Below, one piece after another: positions 18,686-27,925 of a stretch of 64,000 nt of DNA. Where the stretch lies: contig NZ_CP186274.1 in the NCBI RefSeq assembly GCF_049331405.1, positions 7,440,001 to 7,504,000 of the forward strand, given 5' to 3'. How positions within the stretch are numbered: position 1 is the first letter of the stretch; each line of letters starts with the position of its first letter. Source of the DNA: PoT sp049331405 (lineage in GTDB: Bacteria; Planctomycetota; Planctomycetia; Isosphaerales; Isosphaeraceae). A program made the translations under genes and the position numbers. The notes below the pieces were generated by a model. That model did not search any database and was not told the origin of the DNA. It worked only from the letters and a program-made list of their open reading frames with translations.

Positions 18686-19720
18686 ATGGCTACCGCCGAT
18701 GCCGCCACGATGGAATCCCGGGCCGACGAGTTCCGGTCGGCCTACAGCAGCGTCAAGGGCGAGATCGCCAAGGTGATCGTGGGGCACGACGAGATCGTCC
18801 ATGGCGTCCTCACCTGCCTCTTCGTCGGCGGTCACGCCCTGCTCGAAGGGGTCCCCGGCCTCGGCAAGACGCTCCTGGTTCGTACCCTGGCCGACGCGAT
18901 CTCGCTCGATTTCAACCGGATCCAGTTCACCCCCGACCTGATGCCGGCCGACATCCTCGGCACGAACATCGTCATGGAAGGGCCGGACGGTCGCCGCGTG
19001 TTCGAGTTCCAGCGGGGGCCGATCTTCTCGCAGATCGTCCTGGCCGACGAAATCAACCGTGCGACCCCCAAGACCCAGTCGGCCCTGCTCGAAGCCATGC
19101 AGGAGCATTCGGTCACGGTCGGCGGCACGATCCACAAGCTCAAGCAGCCGTTCTTCGTGATGGCGACCCAGAACCCGATCGAGCAGGAAGGGACGTATCC
19201 GCTCCCCGAAGCCCAGCTCGACCGCTTCCTCTTCAAGCTCGTGGTTGGCTACTCGACGCGCGAGGAGCTGAACACGATCCTCGATCGCACAACCCGAGGG
19301 GAAAAACCCCAGGCCGCGAAGGTGATCGACGGCGAGACCCTGATCCGCATGCAGGCCCTGGCCCGCGAGGTCATCATCGCCCCCCACGTCCAGGATTACG
19401 CCGTTCGGCTGGCGTTGGCGACTCATCCGCAAGGCCCGTTCGCCACGGATGTCACCAACCAGTACATCCGCTGGGGGAGCAGCCCCCGCGGCGTGCAGAC
19501 CCTCGTCCTGGCGGCAAAGGTCCGCGCCCTGCTCGACGGACGTTACAATGTGAGCTTCGAAGACCTGCGACGCGTGTATCTTCCGAGCCTCCGCCACCGC
19601 GTCCTGCTCAACTTCGAAGCCCAGGCCGAGGGGATCGAGCCGGATGACGTCCTGCTCAAGGTCCTCGACGCCGTGCCCGAGAAGGTCGAGCTCGCCGCGC
19701 CCGTGGCCAAGGCCGGCTGA
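18686..19720 (+). CDS. MoxR-family AAA+ ATPase
   Basis: 344 residues. Walker A GVPGLGKT at 55-62, Walker B VLADEINRA near 115-125, sensor ATQNPIEQEGTYPLPEAQLDRF and the C-terminal lid are all present. MoxR proteins act with VWA-domain partners as chaperone-like machines that insert cofactors or remodel complexes. ATG 18686 follows GAGG by ten bases; an upstream in-frame extension to 18392 overlaps the previous gene and is not family-like. VWA or DUF58 genes on both sides support the assignment. Confidence 0.95.
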   Translation: MATADAATMESRADEFRSAYSSVKGEIAKVIVGHDEIVHGVLTCLFVGGHALLEGVPGLGKTLLVRTLADAISLDFNRIQFTPDLMPADILGTNIVMEGPDGRRVFEFQRGPIFSQIVLADEINRATPKTQSALLEAMQEHSVTVGGTIHKLKQPFFVMATQNPIEQEGTYPLPEAQLDRFLFKLVVGYSTREELNTILDRTTRGEKPQAAKVIDGETLIRMQALAREVIIAPHVQDYAVRLALATHPQGPFATDVTNQYIRWGSSPRGVQTLVLAAKVRALLDGRYNVSFEDLRRVYLPSLRHRVLLNFEAQAEGIEPDDVLLKVLDAVPEKVELAAPVAKAG

Positions 19721-19764
19721 TCCACTGGAGGAAGTCGCAGGGCCAACGCCGAGGAGACTACACC

Positions 19765-20127
19765 ATGCACGACATCTACAATCCGCCGCCGGCCCCCATC
19801 GCCTGGAACCCCCCCGAGTCCGAGAGGCTGGACCTCAAGACGGGGGACCTCGTCTGCTTGATCACCCTCTGCGCGACCCTCTTCATCGTCTCCATGGTCG
19901 CCTGGCAGGCGGAGACGACCGTCGCACTGATCACGGCGATGGGGGGGACGCTCGTGATCCTCGAGAGTTGGTTCACCGCACTCGGGTTCCTGCAGAGGCG
20001 GCACTCGCTCGGGCTCAGGGCACGCTGGACGATCTTCCTGGCGGCACTCGTCCCCTGGCTGATCGGCCTGGGGATCACCACCGTCTTGATGCTCGTGCTC
20101 TTTTATGTGTCGGACTGGGCGGGCTAA
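19765..20127 (+). CDS. Small three-span membrane protein
   Basis: 120 residues with a Pro-rich cytoplasmic start and about three hydrophobic segments: VCLITLCATLFIVSMVAW, ALITAMGGTLVILESWF and TIFLAALVPWLIGLGITTVLMLVLFYV. No recognised family. It lies 44 bases after moxR and 18 before another small membrane protein, so it is probably a membrane subunit of the MoxR/VWA assembly. That role is inferred from position. Confidence 0.75.
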   Translation: MHDIYNPPPAPIAWNPPESERLDLKTGDLVCLITLCATLFIVSMVAWQAETTVALITAMGGTLVILESWFTALGFLQRRHSLGLRARWTIFLAALVPWLIGLGITTVLMLVLFYVSDWAG

Positions 20128-20145
20128 TCGTCCCGGAGGCTGCTG

Positions 20146-20706
20146 ATGAGGCAACAACGCTGGTCGTTCTCGGTCGTCATGACCTTGATCGCGATCCTGG
20201 CCGTGGACCTCCTCGCCTACGTGAACGCGGGCGAGCTTTGGGCAAGCCTCATTTTCAGCATCTCGTTTTTTTCGCTCATCGTCGCCACCATCGGGGCGAA
20301 GTACGGCGAAGATCCCCTCAAGACTTTCTGGGGTGGATTCGCCATCACGGGATGGATCTACCTCTTGTTCAGTCTCGGCCCTGGGGCCGAGTTCGGAACT
20401 CGTACCCTGCTCTTCTCGACGAAGGTGATGGATCTCATCAGCTTCTGGGCGATAGGCGACATCGGGGTCAACCGCTTCAGCGTACGGCCGACCTCGTCGA
20501 TGACCACCGGCTACTTGCAGGTCACGGCCCATTCCCAGGCCGCCTTTTTCCTCGCTTTGGCCGGGGGCGAGTTGGCTTGCTACTTCGCTCGAAATCGATG
20601 GGATCGGGCCGAGGCGGGCCCGGCGCAAGGCGCCGGACAACCTCTCGAGACGACGAACCGCGTTGCTTTCGCCGACAACGGCCTCCGGGAACCGACCGCA
20701 CGATGA
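20146..20706 (+). CDS. Small multi-span membrane protein
   Basis: 186 residues with four probable spans (VVMTLIAILAVDLLAYV, SLIFSISFFSLIVATIG, FAITGWIYLLFSLG and AAFFLALAGGELACYF) and a charged cytoplasmic tail. The stop overlaps the start of the DUF58 gene (ATGA at 20703-20706), a sign of translational coupling. No family recognised; a membrane subunit of the same machine is inferred. Confidence 0.75.
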   Translation: MRQQRWSFSVVMTLIAILAVDLLAYVNAGELWASLIFSISFFSLIVATIGAKYGEDPLKTFWGGFAITGWIYLLFSLGPGAEFGTRTLLFSTKVMDLISFWAIGDIGVNRFSVRPTSSMTTGYLQVTAHSQAAFFLALAGGELACYFARNRWDRAEAGPAQGAGQPLETTNRVAFADNGLREPTAR

Positions 20707-21593
20707 GCACGATCCAAACCCCCCTGCTCGACCCTGAGTTCCTGCACAGGCTCGAACAGCTCGAGTTGGTGAGCCGGAAGATCTTCGTCGGCCGCATGAA
20801 GGGCGAGCGCAAGAGCAAGCGGCGAGGTTCCTCGGTGGAGTTCGCGGACCACCGCAATTACTCCATCGGCGATGACCTCCGGCACATCGACTGGAACGTC
20901 TTCGGGCGGCTCGACAAGCTCTTCCTCAAACTCTTCCTCGAGGAAGAGGATCTGCACTTCTACACTCTCCTTGATACGAGCTTGTCGATGGACTTCGGCG
21001 ACCCGACCAAGTTGCAATACGGCAAGCAGGTCGCCGCGGCCCTCTCGTTCATCGGCCTCGTCAATCACGACCGGGTCATGCTCGACACGTTCACATCGGG
21101 GCTTGCCACCGGGCTATCGAGCGTCCGCGGCCGTTCCCAGATGTATCGAGTCGTCCAGTACCTCGAGCAGCTCAAGGCCTCGGGGTCGAGCAACCTCACG
21201 GCTGCGGCCAAGTCGTTCGCGATCAAGCATTCGGGCAAGGGGATCGTGGTCGTCATCTCCGACTTCCTCGATAAGAATGGCTATGAAAACGCCCTCCGGT
21301 ACCTGCTCGCCCGGAACATGGACATCTACGTCATCCACGTCTTGAGCCGCGAGGAGGTCGAGCCCGAACTCGTGGGGGACCTCCGCCTCGTCGACTGCGA
21401 GGATGACGACATCGCCGAGATCAGCGTCAGTGCCCCGCTGCTCAAGCGCTACAAGGACAACCTGAACGCGTTCGTCGGCGGGCTCAAGGAGTGGTGCACC
21501 CGGCGCGGGATCACCTACATCTTCACGACGAATCACAACCCGTTCGATAAACTGATCCTGAACTACCTCCGCCAGCGCGGCCTCGTGAAGTGA
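20703..21593 (+). CDS. DUF58 domain protein with VWA-like fold
   Basis: 296 residues. The DUF58 signature is clear: SVEFADHRNYSIGDDLRHID followed by W, and then a VWA-type MIDAS motif LLDTSLSMDF. DUF58 proteins are regular partners of MoxR ATPases. The start is fixed by the ATGA overlap with the preceding membrane protein. There is no membrane span, so it probably sits in the cytoplasm attached to the small membrane proteins around it. Confidence 0.93.
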   Translation: MSTIQTPLLDPEFLHRLEQLELVSRKIFVGRMKGERKSKRRGSSVEFADHRNYSIGDDLRHIDWNVFGRLDKLFLKLFLEEEDLHFYTLLDTSLSMDFGDPTKLQYGKQVAAALSFIGLVNHDRVMLDTFTSGLATGLSSVRGRSQMYRVVQYLEQLKASGSSNLTAAAKSFAIKHSGKGIVVVISDFLDKNGYENALRYLLARNMDIYVIHVLSREEVEPELVGDLRLVDCEDDDIAEISVSAPLLKRYKDNLNAFVGGLKEWCTRRGITYIFTTNHNPFDKLILNYLRQRGLVK

Positions 21594-21644
21594 CGATGGG
21601 CCCTGGTGTGACCCTGAAACTTGTTTCGTTGAGGATGGGCGGCG

Positions 21645-21779
21645 ATGCTCAGCAATCTGAAAGACCCCTGGATCTTTTACGGGGTCTCCGCGGCCCTGGT
21701 TGCCTACCTGCTCTACACGATGATCCGCAAGCGCAAGGGCGAGCGACCGGGCACGCTGGAACCGGAGTCGGAACTTTAA
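21645..21779 (+). CDS. 44-residue single-span membrane microprotein
   Basis: Reading from ATG 21645, preceded by GAGG ten bases upstream: MLSNLKDPWIFYGVSAALVA, then YLLYTMIRKRKGERP and a short acidic end (GTLEPESEL), stop at 21777-21779. One hydrophobic span followed by a basic stop-transfer cluster gives a C-terminus-in topology. It lies 51 bases after the DUF58 gene and 67 before the BatA-like gene. No family is recognised. The ribosome site, topology and location inside the cluster make it a credible small subunit. Confidence 0.7.
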   Translation: MLSNLKDPWIFYGVSAALVAYLLYTMIRKRKGERPGTLEPESEL

Positions 21780-21846
21780 TCGTCCGTTCGTGAGTCATCC
21801 GAGGAATTGAGCCGAGGCCAACCGCACGAGTTGAGGTCGAAACGCC

Positions 21847-23967
21847 ATGAATTGGGGCAGCCTGAGCCGTCTGAGTTTCCCCGTTCAGTTCGCCTCGCCG
21901 CTGAGCGGGATGGCCTGGGCGGCCCTGGCGGGCATCCCCGTGGGGATCATCGCCCTCTACTTCCTCAAGCTGCGTCGGCGGCCCGTGCAGGTCTCCAGTA
22001 CCCTGCTCTGGAGGCGGAGCCTCGAAGACCTGCATGTGAATAGTCTGTTTCAACGGTTGCGGAAGAATCTGCTGCTCTTCCTGCAACTCCTCGCCGTCGG
22101 TCTCGCGATGTTGGCGCTCACAGGGCCGAGGATTCAGGGCACAACGACCCCCGGCCAGCGCTACGTCATCACGATCGACAACTCGGCCAGCATGTCGGCC
22201 ACCGACATCAAGCCCAGCCGACTCGCCCGCGCCAAGGAGGATGCCAAGAAGGTCATCGCCTCGATGGAGTCGGACGACCTGGCCATGGTCATCGCTTTCT
22301 CCGACCGGGCCAAGGTTGTCTCCAACTACACGTCCGATCGGAACCTCCTCAATCGCCGGATCGATTCGATCGAGCCCAGCGAGTCCTCAACCTCGTTGCG
22401 CGAGGCCTTGCAGGTCGCAGCAGGCCTTGCGAACCCGTCCAAGCAGTATGGCGAAGGGGTGGTCGCCACCGCCGTGGTCCCGCCCAAGCTGATGATCTAC
22501 ACCGACGGCGGCTTCGCCGATGTTGAGGGGTTCAGCCTCGGCAACCTCGAGCCCGAGGTCGTCGTGATCGGGCCCCCGCCGCCGCCCGTCGGCACCCCCG
22601 GAGAAGCTCCCACCGCCCCGACGAGCGGGGAAAAGGGCAAGAACCCCTCCGACAACGTCGCGATCCTCGCGCTCCAAACACGACGCAACGACGAGCATCC
22701 GGATATGTACCAGGTCTTCGGCCGGGTGCATAACTACCGGGAGACGGAGGTCTCGACCGAAGCCCAGCTCTTCCGGCTCGATCCCAAGAAGCCGGGGCAG
22801 CCGGGGACTCTGGTCGACGCAATCGCCCTCAAACTTGGCCCTCAGGACGACCAGTCGTTTAAGTTCGACCTCCCCGACGCCGGCATGGCCGAGCTCGAGG
22901 TGCGCCTCACCGAGAAGGACTCGCTCGACCTCGACAACCACGCATTCGCCATCGTCGGGAACCCCAGGAAGGCCCAGGTCCTCCTGATCTCCTCGGGCAA
23001 TCGCTACCTGGCCGATACCCTCAAGACTCCGACGGCGGTCGAACGCGCCGATGTCACGGTGCTGACACCGGAGGAGGCGAAGGCCGATCAGGTTGGCCGC
23101 GAGATCCGCGCCGGCCGCTTCGACCTCATCATTTATGACAATTTCCGCCCCGAGACGCCTCCGGAGGCGAATGCCCTCTATTTCGGAGTCCTACCCCCCG
23201 GCCCCGCCTACGCCAATGCCAAGCCCGTCGAACAGCCGGTGATCCTCGACTGGGATTCGGGGCATCCCCTGCTCCAATTCGTGCGCGACCTCACGACTGT
23301 GGCGATCCTCAAGGCGACGAGTGTCGAGCCGCCGCCGGGGTCGACGAAGCTGATCGAGAGCGATCGCGGGGCCCTTGCCTTCATCGCGCCCCGGCAGGGG
23401 TTCTCCGATGCCGTGGTCACATTCCCGCTCATGGACGGCGACAAGTTCAACACCAACTGGTATCGGAACATCAGCTTCCCCCTGTTCCTATTCAATAGCC
23501 TCCAGTTCCTCGGGAATGCTCGCGAGTCTTCGGGCGAGGATGTCCACCTCCCTGGACAGCCCGTGGTACTTCGGGCCGAGGGGGCGAAGGACAAGATCAA
23601 AGTCACATCACCCTCGGACAAGGTCGAGACGCTCTCGAGGACGCCGCAGGGGACGTACATCGACAACCAGACGGATCGGACGGGGATCTATCGGGCAAGC
23701 TGGGATCCGGAGGGGAATCTCGCATTCGCGGTGAATCAGTTCGACATGCGAGAGAGCGACCTGGCCACACGGGGGCTCGTCCCGGACGGGGTGCCCGCGA
23801 CCTCCTCGCAGGCCGAGAACTACAAGATCAAGATCGGATATAACCCGGTGGCGGGGACGGCCCGGCCCAGGCCCGCCCGCAAGGATTGGTGGAAGCCATT
23901 GGCCGTCTTGGCTCTCGGGGTGTTGCTTTTGGAGTGGTACATCTATAATAAGCGGGTCTACATCTAG
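21847..23967 (+). CDS. BatA-like VWA membrane protein
   Basis: 706 residues. The N-terminus has the BatA/aerotolerance-type layout: two spans (AWAALAGIPVGIIALYFLKL and LLLFLQLLAVGLAMLALTGP) around a basic loop containing VQVSSTLLWRRSLED. A VWA domain follows with MIDAS DNSAS. The middle is a beta-rich extracytoplasmic region with a GATase-like section (KAQVLLISSGNRYLADTLK). A C-terminal span (WWKPLAVLALGVLLLEWYIY) ends in a short basic tail. It completes the MoxR set: ATPase, DUF58, two large VWA proteins and small membrane subunits. Confidence 0.88.
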   Translation: MNWGSLSRLSFPVQFASPLSGMAWAALAGIPVGIIALYFLKLRRRPVQVSSTLLWRRSLEDLHVNSLFQRLRKNLLLFLQLLAVGLAMLALTGPRIQGTTTPGQRYVITIDNSASMSATDIKPSRLARAKEDAKKVIASMESDDLAMVIAFSDRAKVVSNYTSDRNLLNRRIDSIEPSESSTSLREALQVAAGLANPSKQYGEGVVATAVVPPKLMIYTDGGFADVEGFSLGNLEPEVVVIGPPPPPVGTPGEAPTAPTSGEKGKNPSDNVAILALQTRRNDEHPDMYQVFGRVHNYRETEVSTEAQLFRLDPKKPGQPGTLVDAIALKLGPQDDQSFKFDLPDAGMAELEVRLTEKDSLDLDNHAFAIVGNPRKAQVLLISSGNRYLADTLKTPTAVERADVTVLTPEEAKADQVGREIRAGRFDLIIYDNFRPETPPEANALYFGVLPPGPAYANAKPVEQPVILDWDSGHPLLQFVRDLTTVAILKATSVEPPPGSTKLIESDRGALAFIAPRQGFSDAVVTFPLMDGDKFNTNWYRNISFPLFLFNSLQFLGNARESSGEDVHLPGQPVVLRAEGAKDKIKVTSPSDKVETLSRTPQGTYIDNQTDRTGIYRASWDPEGNLAFAVNQFDMRESDLATRGLVPDGVPATSSQAENYKIKIGYNPVAGTARPRPARKDWWKPLAVLALGVLLLEWYIYNKRVYI

Positions 23968-24023
23968 GCCGGCCTCTCCCGCTGCCTCCGCGCCCGCCGG
24001 AATTGTCCCCGCCCGGAGTCCGT

Positions 24024-25523
24024 ATGCACCCCGTTCTCGCCGCCTTCCATTTCTCGCCGATCGACACGGTCATCATCGTCCTCTACATCGCCGGTTGCAC
24101 GGGGCTGGGCGCCTGGATGGGCTCCAAGTCGAAGGAGCTCAAGGGCTACTTCCTCGGCGAGAGCAACATCCCCGCCTGGGCAGTGATGATCTCGATCGTC
24201 GCGACCGAGACGAGCACGGCGACCTTCCTGAGTGTGCCCGGGATCGCCTATCGGGGGGATTTCACGTATCTGCAACTGCCGCTCGGTTATCTCGTCGGGC
24301 GGTTCTTGGTGGCCTTTCTACTCCTCCCCTCGTATTTCCGCGGTGAGATCTTCACGGCATATGAGGTCTTGCAGAACCGGTTCGGTGGCGCGACCCGCAC
24401 GACGGCCTCGATCCTCTTCCTGTTGACGCGCGTGCTGGCCGACGGCCTGCGGCTCTACCTCGCCGCCAGGGTGCTCCAGGTGATCACGGGGGGCTCGATC
24501 GAATTGTCGATCCTCGCGGTCGGGCTGACCACGATCGTCTACACGTTCCTCGGTGGGATGAAGGCGGTCATCTGGATCGACGTCATCCAGTTCCACATCT
24601 ACATCATCGGCGCCCTGATCTCGCTCTCGATCCTCGTCGGCAAGCTGCCTGGGGGATGGCCGGAGCTCTGGTCGGTCGCGTCGGCCGCCCATAAATTCCG
24701 GATGTTCAACTTCGCCTTCGACCCCTCCAATGCCTTCACATTCTGGGCGGGGCTCTTCGGCGGAATGGTGCTGAACACCGCGACCCACGGCGCAGACCAG
24801 TTGATGGTCCAGCGCTATCTCTCGGCTCGATCTCAGGGGCAGGCCGCCGGAGCATTGATCGCCAGCGGATTCGTGGTCTTCGCCCAGTTCGCACTGTTCC
24901 TCTTGATCGGTGCCGGCCTCTTCGTCTTCTTCCGCGAATTCCCGCCGACCGACGTAGGGGGCAAGCTCGCCAAGGACCAGGAGTTTGCTTACTTCATCGT
25001 GCACAACCTCCGCACGCCGCTCCTGGGCATCGTCGTGGCTGCGATTTTCTCCGCCGCGATGGGGACGCTCTCGGGCTCGCTGAATGCCTCGGCGGCGACG
25101 ACGGTGAATGACATCTATCGCCCGCTGGTTCCCAACGCCGAGGATCGCCACCTCCTGTGGGTGTCTCGAGGCCTGACCGCCGTCTGGGGTTTGGGGCAGA
25201 TGGCGATGGCACTGGGAGCGACCCAACTCCAGGAGAACGTCGTCGTGAACGCCCTGGCAATCGCCTCGTTCACGACGGGGATCGTGCTGGGACTCTTCCT
25301 TCTCGGGATCTTCACCAAGGTCCCGCAGCCCGCCGCATTGGCCGGCCTGCTCGTCGGCCTGGCCGCCGTCTCGTTCGCCAAATTCGGGACGCAACTGGCA
25401 TGGCCCTGGTATGCGTTGATCGGTTCGTCCACGGTCGTCTCGACGGGTGTCCTCGTCGACACCCTCTTCCTCGGCGGCGAGCCCTCCGCCGAGCCGAAGC
25501 CCGTCCTCGAATCGGAACTTTGA
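24024..25523 (+). CDS. Sodium:solute symporter, probable amino-sugar importer
   Basis: 499 residues with about thirteen spans. The SSS family signatures are visible: GRFLVAFLLLPSYFRGEI and the GGMKAVIWIDVIQF motif. The start is ATG 24024 with GGAG a few bases upstream. Its stop is followed after one base by the start of the serine hydrolase-NamZ fusion (TGATATG), so the two are translationally coupled. With a muramidase, MurQ and a sugar kinase downstream, MurNAc or a muropeptide-derived sugar is the likely substrate; that is an inference from context. Confidence 0.88.
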   Translation: MHPVLAAFHFSPIDTVIIVLYIAGCTGLGAWMGSKSKELKGYFLGESNIPAWAVMISIVATETSTATFLSVPGIAYRGDFTYLQLPLGYLVGRFLVAFLLLPSYFRGEIFTAYEVLQNRFGGATRTTASILFLLTRVLADGLRLYLAARVLQVITGGSIELSILAVGLTTIVYTFLGGMKAVIWIDVIQFHIYIIGALISLSILVGKLPGGWPELWSVASAAHKFRMFNFAFDPSNAFTFWAGLFGGMVLNTATHGADQLMVQRYLSARSQGQAAGALIASGFVVFAQFALFLLIGAGLFVFFREFPPTDVGGKLAKDQEFAYFIVHNLRTPLLGIVVAAIFSAAMGTLSGSLNASAATTVNDIYRPLVPNAEDRHLLWVSRGLTAVWGLGQMAMALGATQLQENVVVNALAIASFTTGIVLGLFLLGIFTKVPQPAALAGLLVGLAAVSFAKFGTQLAWPWYALIGSSTVVSTGVLVDTLFLGGEPSAEPKPVLESEL

Positions 25524-25524
25524 T

Positions 25525-27858
25525 ATGAGTTTCACCAGACTCGCATTCCTCGCCGCATCGTTGATGCTGGCCAACGCCTCGGTCCGCGCGGAGCCGCTCC
25601 CCGAGGTTAAGCCGGCGGAGGTTGGTCTCGACGCCTCGCGACTCGACGCCATCAAGGGTGCGGTGGCCGAGGCAATCGAGAAGAAGCAGGTGCCGGGGGC
25701 CGTCATCATGGTGACGCGCCACGGCAAGATCGCCTATCTCGTTGTGGCCGGTCAGAAGGTCGTGGAGCCGACCCCCGAGCCGTTGACGCGGGATACGATG
25801 TTCGACCTCGCATCGTTGACCAAGCCGATCTCCACGGCGACGTCGATCATGATCCTGGTCGATCAGGGCAGGCTGCACCTCGACGACACGCTGGCCAAAC
25901 TCCTGCCCGAGTTCGACAACCACGGCAAGGGGGCGATCACCCTCGAGCAGTTGCTGCGGCATCGCACCGGGCTCATCGCCGACAATCCCATCGGCGACTT
26001 CAAGGACGGCCCGGCCGAGGCCTGGAAGAAGATCGCCGAACTGGACCTGCTGTCGAATCCCGGCGAGAAGTTCCTCTACAGCGACGTCAATTTCATGATC
26101 CTCGGCAAGATCGTCGAGCGCGTCTCGGGCAGCCCGCTCGACGAATTCGCCGCGGCCCATATTTTCAAGCCCCTCGGTATCGAGGCTCGCTTCCTCCCGA
26201 CCGATCCGGCTCGGGCGGCTCCGACCGAGAAGTTCCAGGGTGCGTTGCTCCGGGGCGTCGTCCACGACCCGAGGGCCCGTGCGCTGGGCGGGGTCGCCGG
26301 GCACGCCGGCCTGTTCGGCACTGCCGATGACATTGCGATCTATGCTCAGATGATCCTCGACCTGGGCAAGACCCGAGACGGGCAAGTCATCCTCAAGCCC
26401 GAGACGGTCCGCGCCATGACGGATGCCGCCGACACCCCCGCTCGGCAACGTCGCGGGCTCGGGTGGGACGTGGATACTCCGTTCAGTTCGCTCCGCGGTC
26501 AGCGTTTCGGTCCCCGGAGCTTCGGGCATACGGGATTCACCGGCACGAGCCTCTGGATCGACCCCGAGACCGACATGGCGGTCGTCATCCTGTCGAGCCG
26601 GCTCCATCCCGACGGGCGGGCCGCATCCCCGTCGAAGCTTCGAGGCCAGGTCGCCACCATCGCGGCGGAGTCGATCACCGATCGTCCTGCCCCGCCGACT
26701 CCGGTTGTTGAATCGTCTGAAGGTCCTGTCGATACGGGCCTCGACGTCCTCGTCAAACAGGGGTTCGCACCCCTGAAAGGCAAGCGGGTCGGCCTCGTCA
26801 CGAATCACACCGGCCTCGACAAGACTGGCAAGGCTGCGATCGATCTTCTTTTCGCCGCGCCTGACGTCCGCCTGGTCAAACTCTTCAGCCCGGAGCACGG
26901 AATCCGAGGCCTGCTCGATAAAGAGAATGTTGGCGACAGCAGGGACGAGAAGACTGGCCTGCCGATCCACAGCCTCTACCATGGCAAGACACGCAAGCCG
27001 AGCGCGGAGCAACTCGAAGGCCTCGACGTGCTCGTCTATGACATTCAAGATATCGGCGTTCGCTATTATACGTATATCAGCACGCTCGGGCTCGTTCTCG
27101 AGGCCGCCAGGGAAAAGGGGTTGGCGGTGATGGTCCTCGACCGCCCCAATCCCATCGGCGGACTCGCGGTCTCTGGACCTGTGCGTGACCCGGATCTGGC
27201 CTCGTTCATCGCCTACCACGAGTTGCCCGTGCGGCACGGCATGACCGTCGGCGAACTCGCCCGGCTCTACAACACCGAGCGCAAGATCGGGGCCGGCCTC
27301 ACGGTCATCCCCTGCGAGGGCTGGCATCGCGGCGACCTCTACGACAAGACCGGCCTCCTCTGGGTGAACCCTTCGCCCAATATGCGGAGCCTCACGGAGG
27401 CCCTGATCTATCCCGGGATCGGCCTGCTCGAGGCGACCAACCTGGCCACCGGTCGGGGGACCGATACGCCGTTCGAGCGAGTCGGGGCTCCCTGGATCGA
27501 CCCGCGTGCCTTCGCCTCGTATCTGAACGCTCAGAACATCCCCGGAGCCAGGTTCCTGCCGGTCCGATTCTCCCCCAAGGAGCGTCAGTACGCGGGCCAG
27601 GATTGCGGTGGCGTGCTCATTTCGATCTCGGACTGGAGCCGGTTCGACCCGGTCCACCTCGGGATCTCATTCGCGGCCGCTCTGCACCATATGTATCCCA
27701 AGGAATGGAAGCCCGAGGGGATGCTCAAGCTCATGACCGACCGGGCGACCCAGATGGCCCTCATCGAAGGAAAATCCGCAGTCGAGATCGAACGGCTCTG
27801 GGAGGCCGAACTCGAGGCCTTCAAGGCCGTGCGAGTCAAATATCTTCTCTACCCCTGA
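25525..27858 (+). CDS. Secreted serine hydrolase fused to NamZ-type (DUF1343) exo-N-acetylmuramidase
   Basis: 777 residues. A signal peptide (MSFTRLAFLAASLMLANASVRA) precedes a beta-lactamase/DD-peptidase-like domain to about residue 370 with all three active-site boxes: SLTK at 97-100, YSDVN at 185-189 and a late HTG (FGHTGFTGT). From about 395 to the end is a DUF1343 domain: LVTNHTGLDKTG, LFSPEHGIRG, DIQDIGVRYYTYISTL and RGTDTPFERVGAPW. DUF1343 includes NamZ, which releases terminal MurNAc from peptidoglycan glycans. The fusion could couple removal or sensing of stem peptides with release of MurNAc outside the inner membrane. Confidence 0.88.
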   Translation: MSFTRLAFLAASLMLANASVRAEPLPEVKPAEVGLDASRLDAIKGAVAEAIEKKQVPGAVIMVTRHGKIAYLVVAGQKVVEPTPEPLTRDTMFDLASLTKPISTATSIMILVDQGRLHLDDTLAKLLPEFDNHGKGAITLEQLLRHRTGLIADNPIGDFKDGPAEAWKKIAELDLLSNPGEKFLYSDVNFMILGKIVERVSGSPLDEFAAAHIFKPLGIEARFLPTDPARAAPTEKFQGALLRGVVHDPRARALGGVAGHAGLFGTADDIAIYAQMILDLGKTRDGQVILKPETVRAMTDAADTPARQRRGLGWDVDTPFSSLRGQRFGPRSFGHTGFTGTSLWIDPETDMAVVILSSRLHPDGRAASPSKLRGQVATIAAESITDRPAPPTPVVESSEGPVDTGLDVLVKQGFAPLKGKRVGLVTNHTGLDKTGKAAIDLLFAAPDVRLVKLFSPEHGIRGLLDKENVGDSRDEKTGLPIHSLYHGKTRKPSAEQLEGLDVLVYDIQDIGVRYYTYISTLGLVLEAAREKGLAVMVLDRPNPIGGLAVSGPVRDPDLASFIAYHELPVRHGMTVGELARLYNTERKIGAGLTVIPCEGWHRGDLYDKTGLLWVNPSPNMRSLTEALIYPGIGLLEATNLATGRGTDTPFERVGAPWIDPRAFASYLNAQNIPGARFLPVRFSPKERQYAGQDCGGVLISISDWSRFDPVHLGISFAAALHHMYPKEWKPEGMLKLMTDRATQMALIEGKSAVEIERLWEAELEAFKAVRVKYLLYP

Positions 27859-27925
27859 GAGATCTCGAAGTCTTCAAGTCGATCGACAGACGTTTATTCC
27901 TCGCGTTGGAGCTTGCCGACAGGCC

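Noticed and set aside
25312..27657. 781-residue minus-strand open frame
   Set aside because: Antisense to the serine hydrolase-NamZ fusion; the composition is that of a mirror frame.
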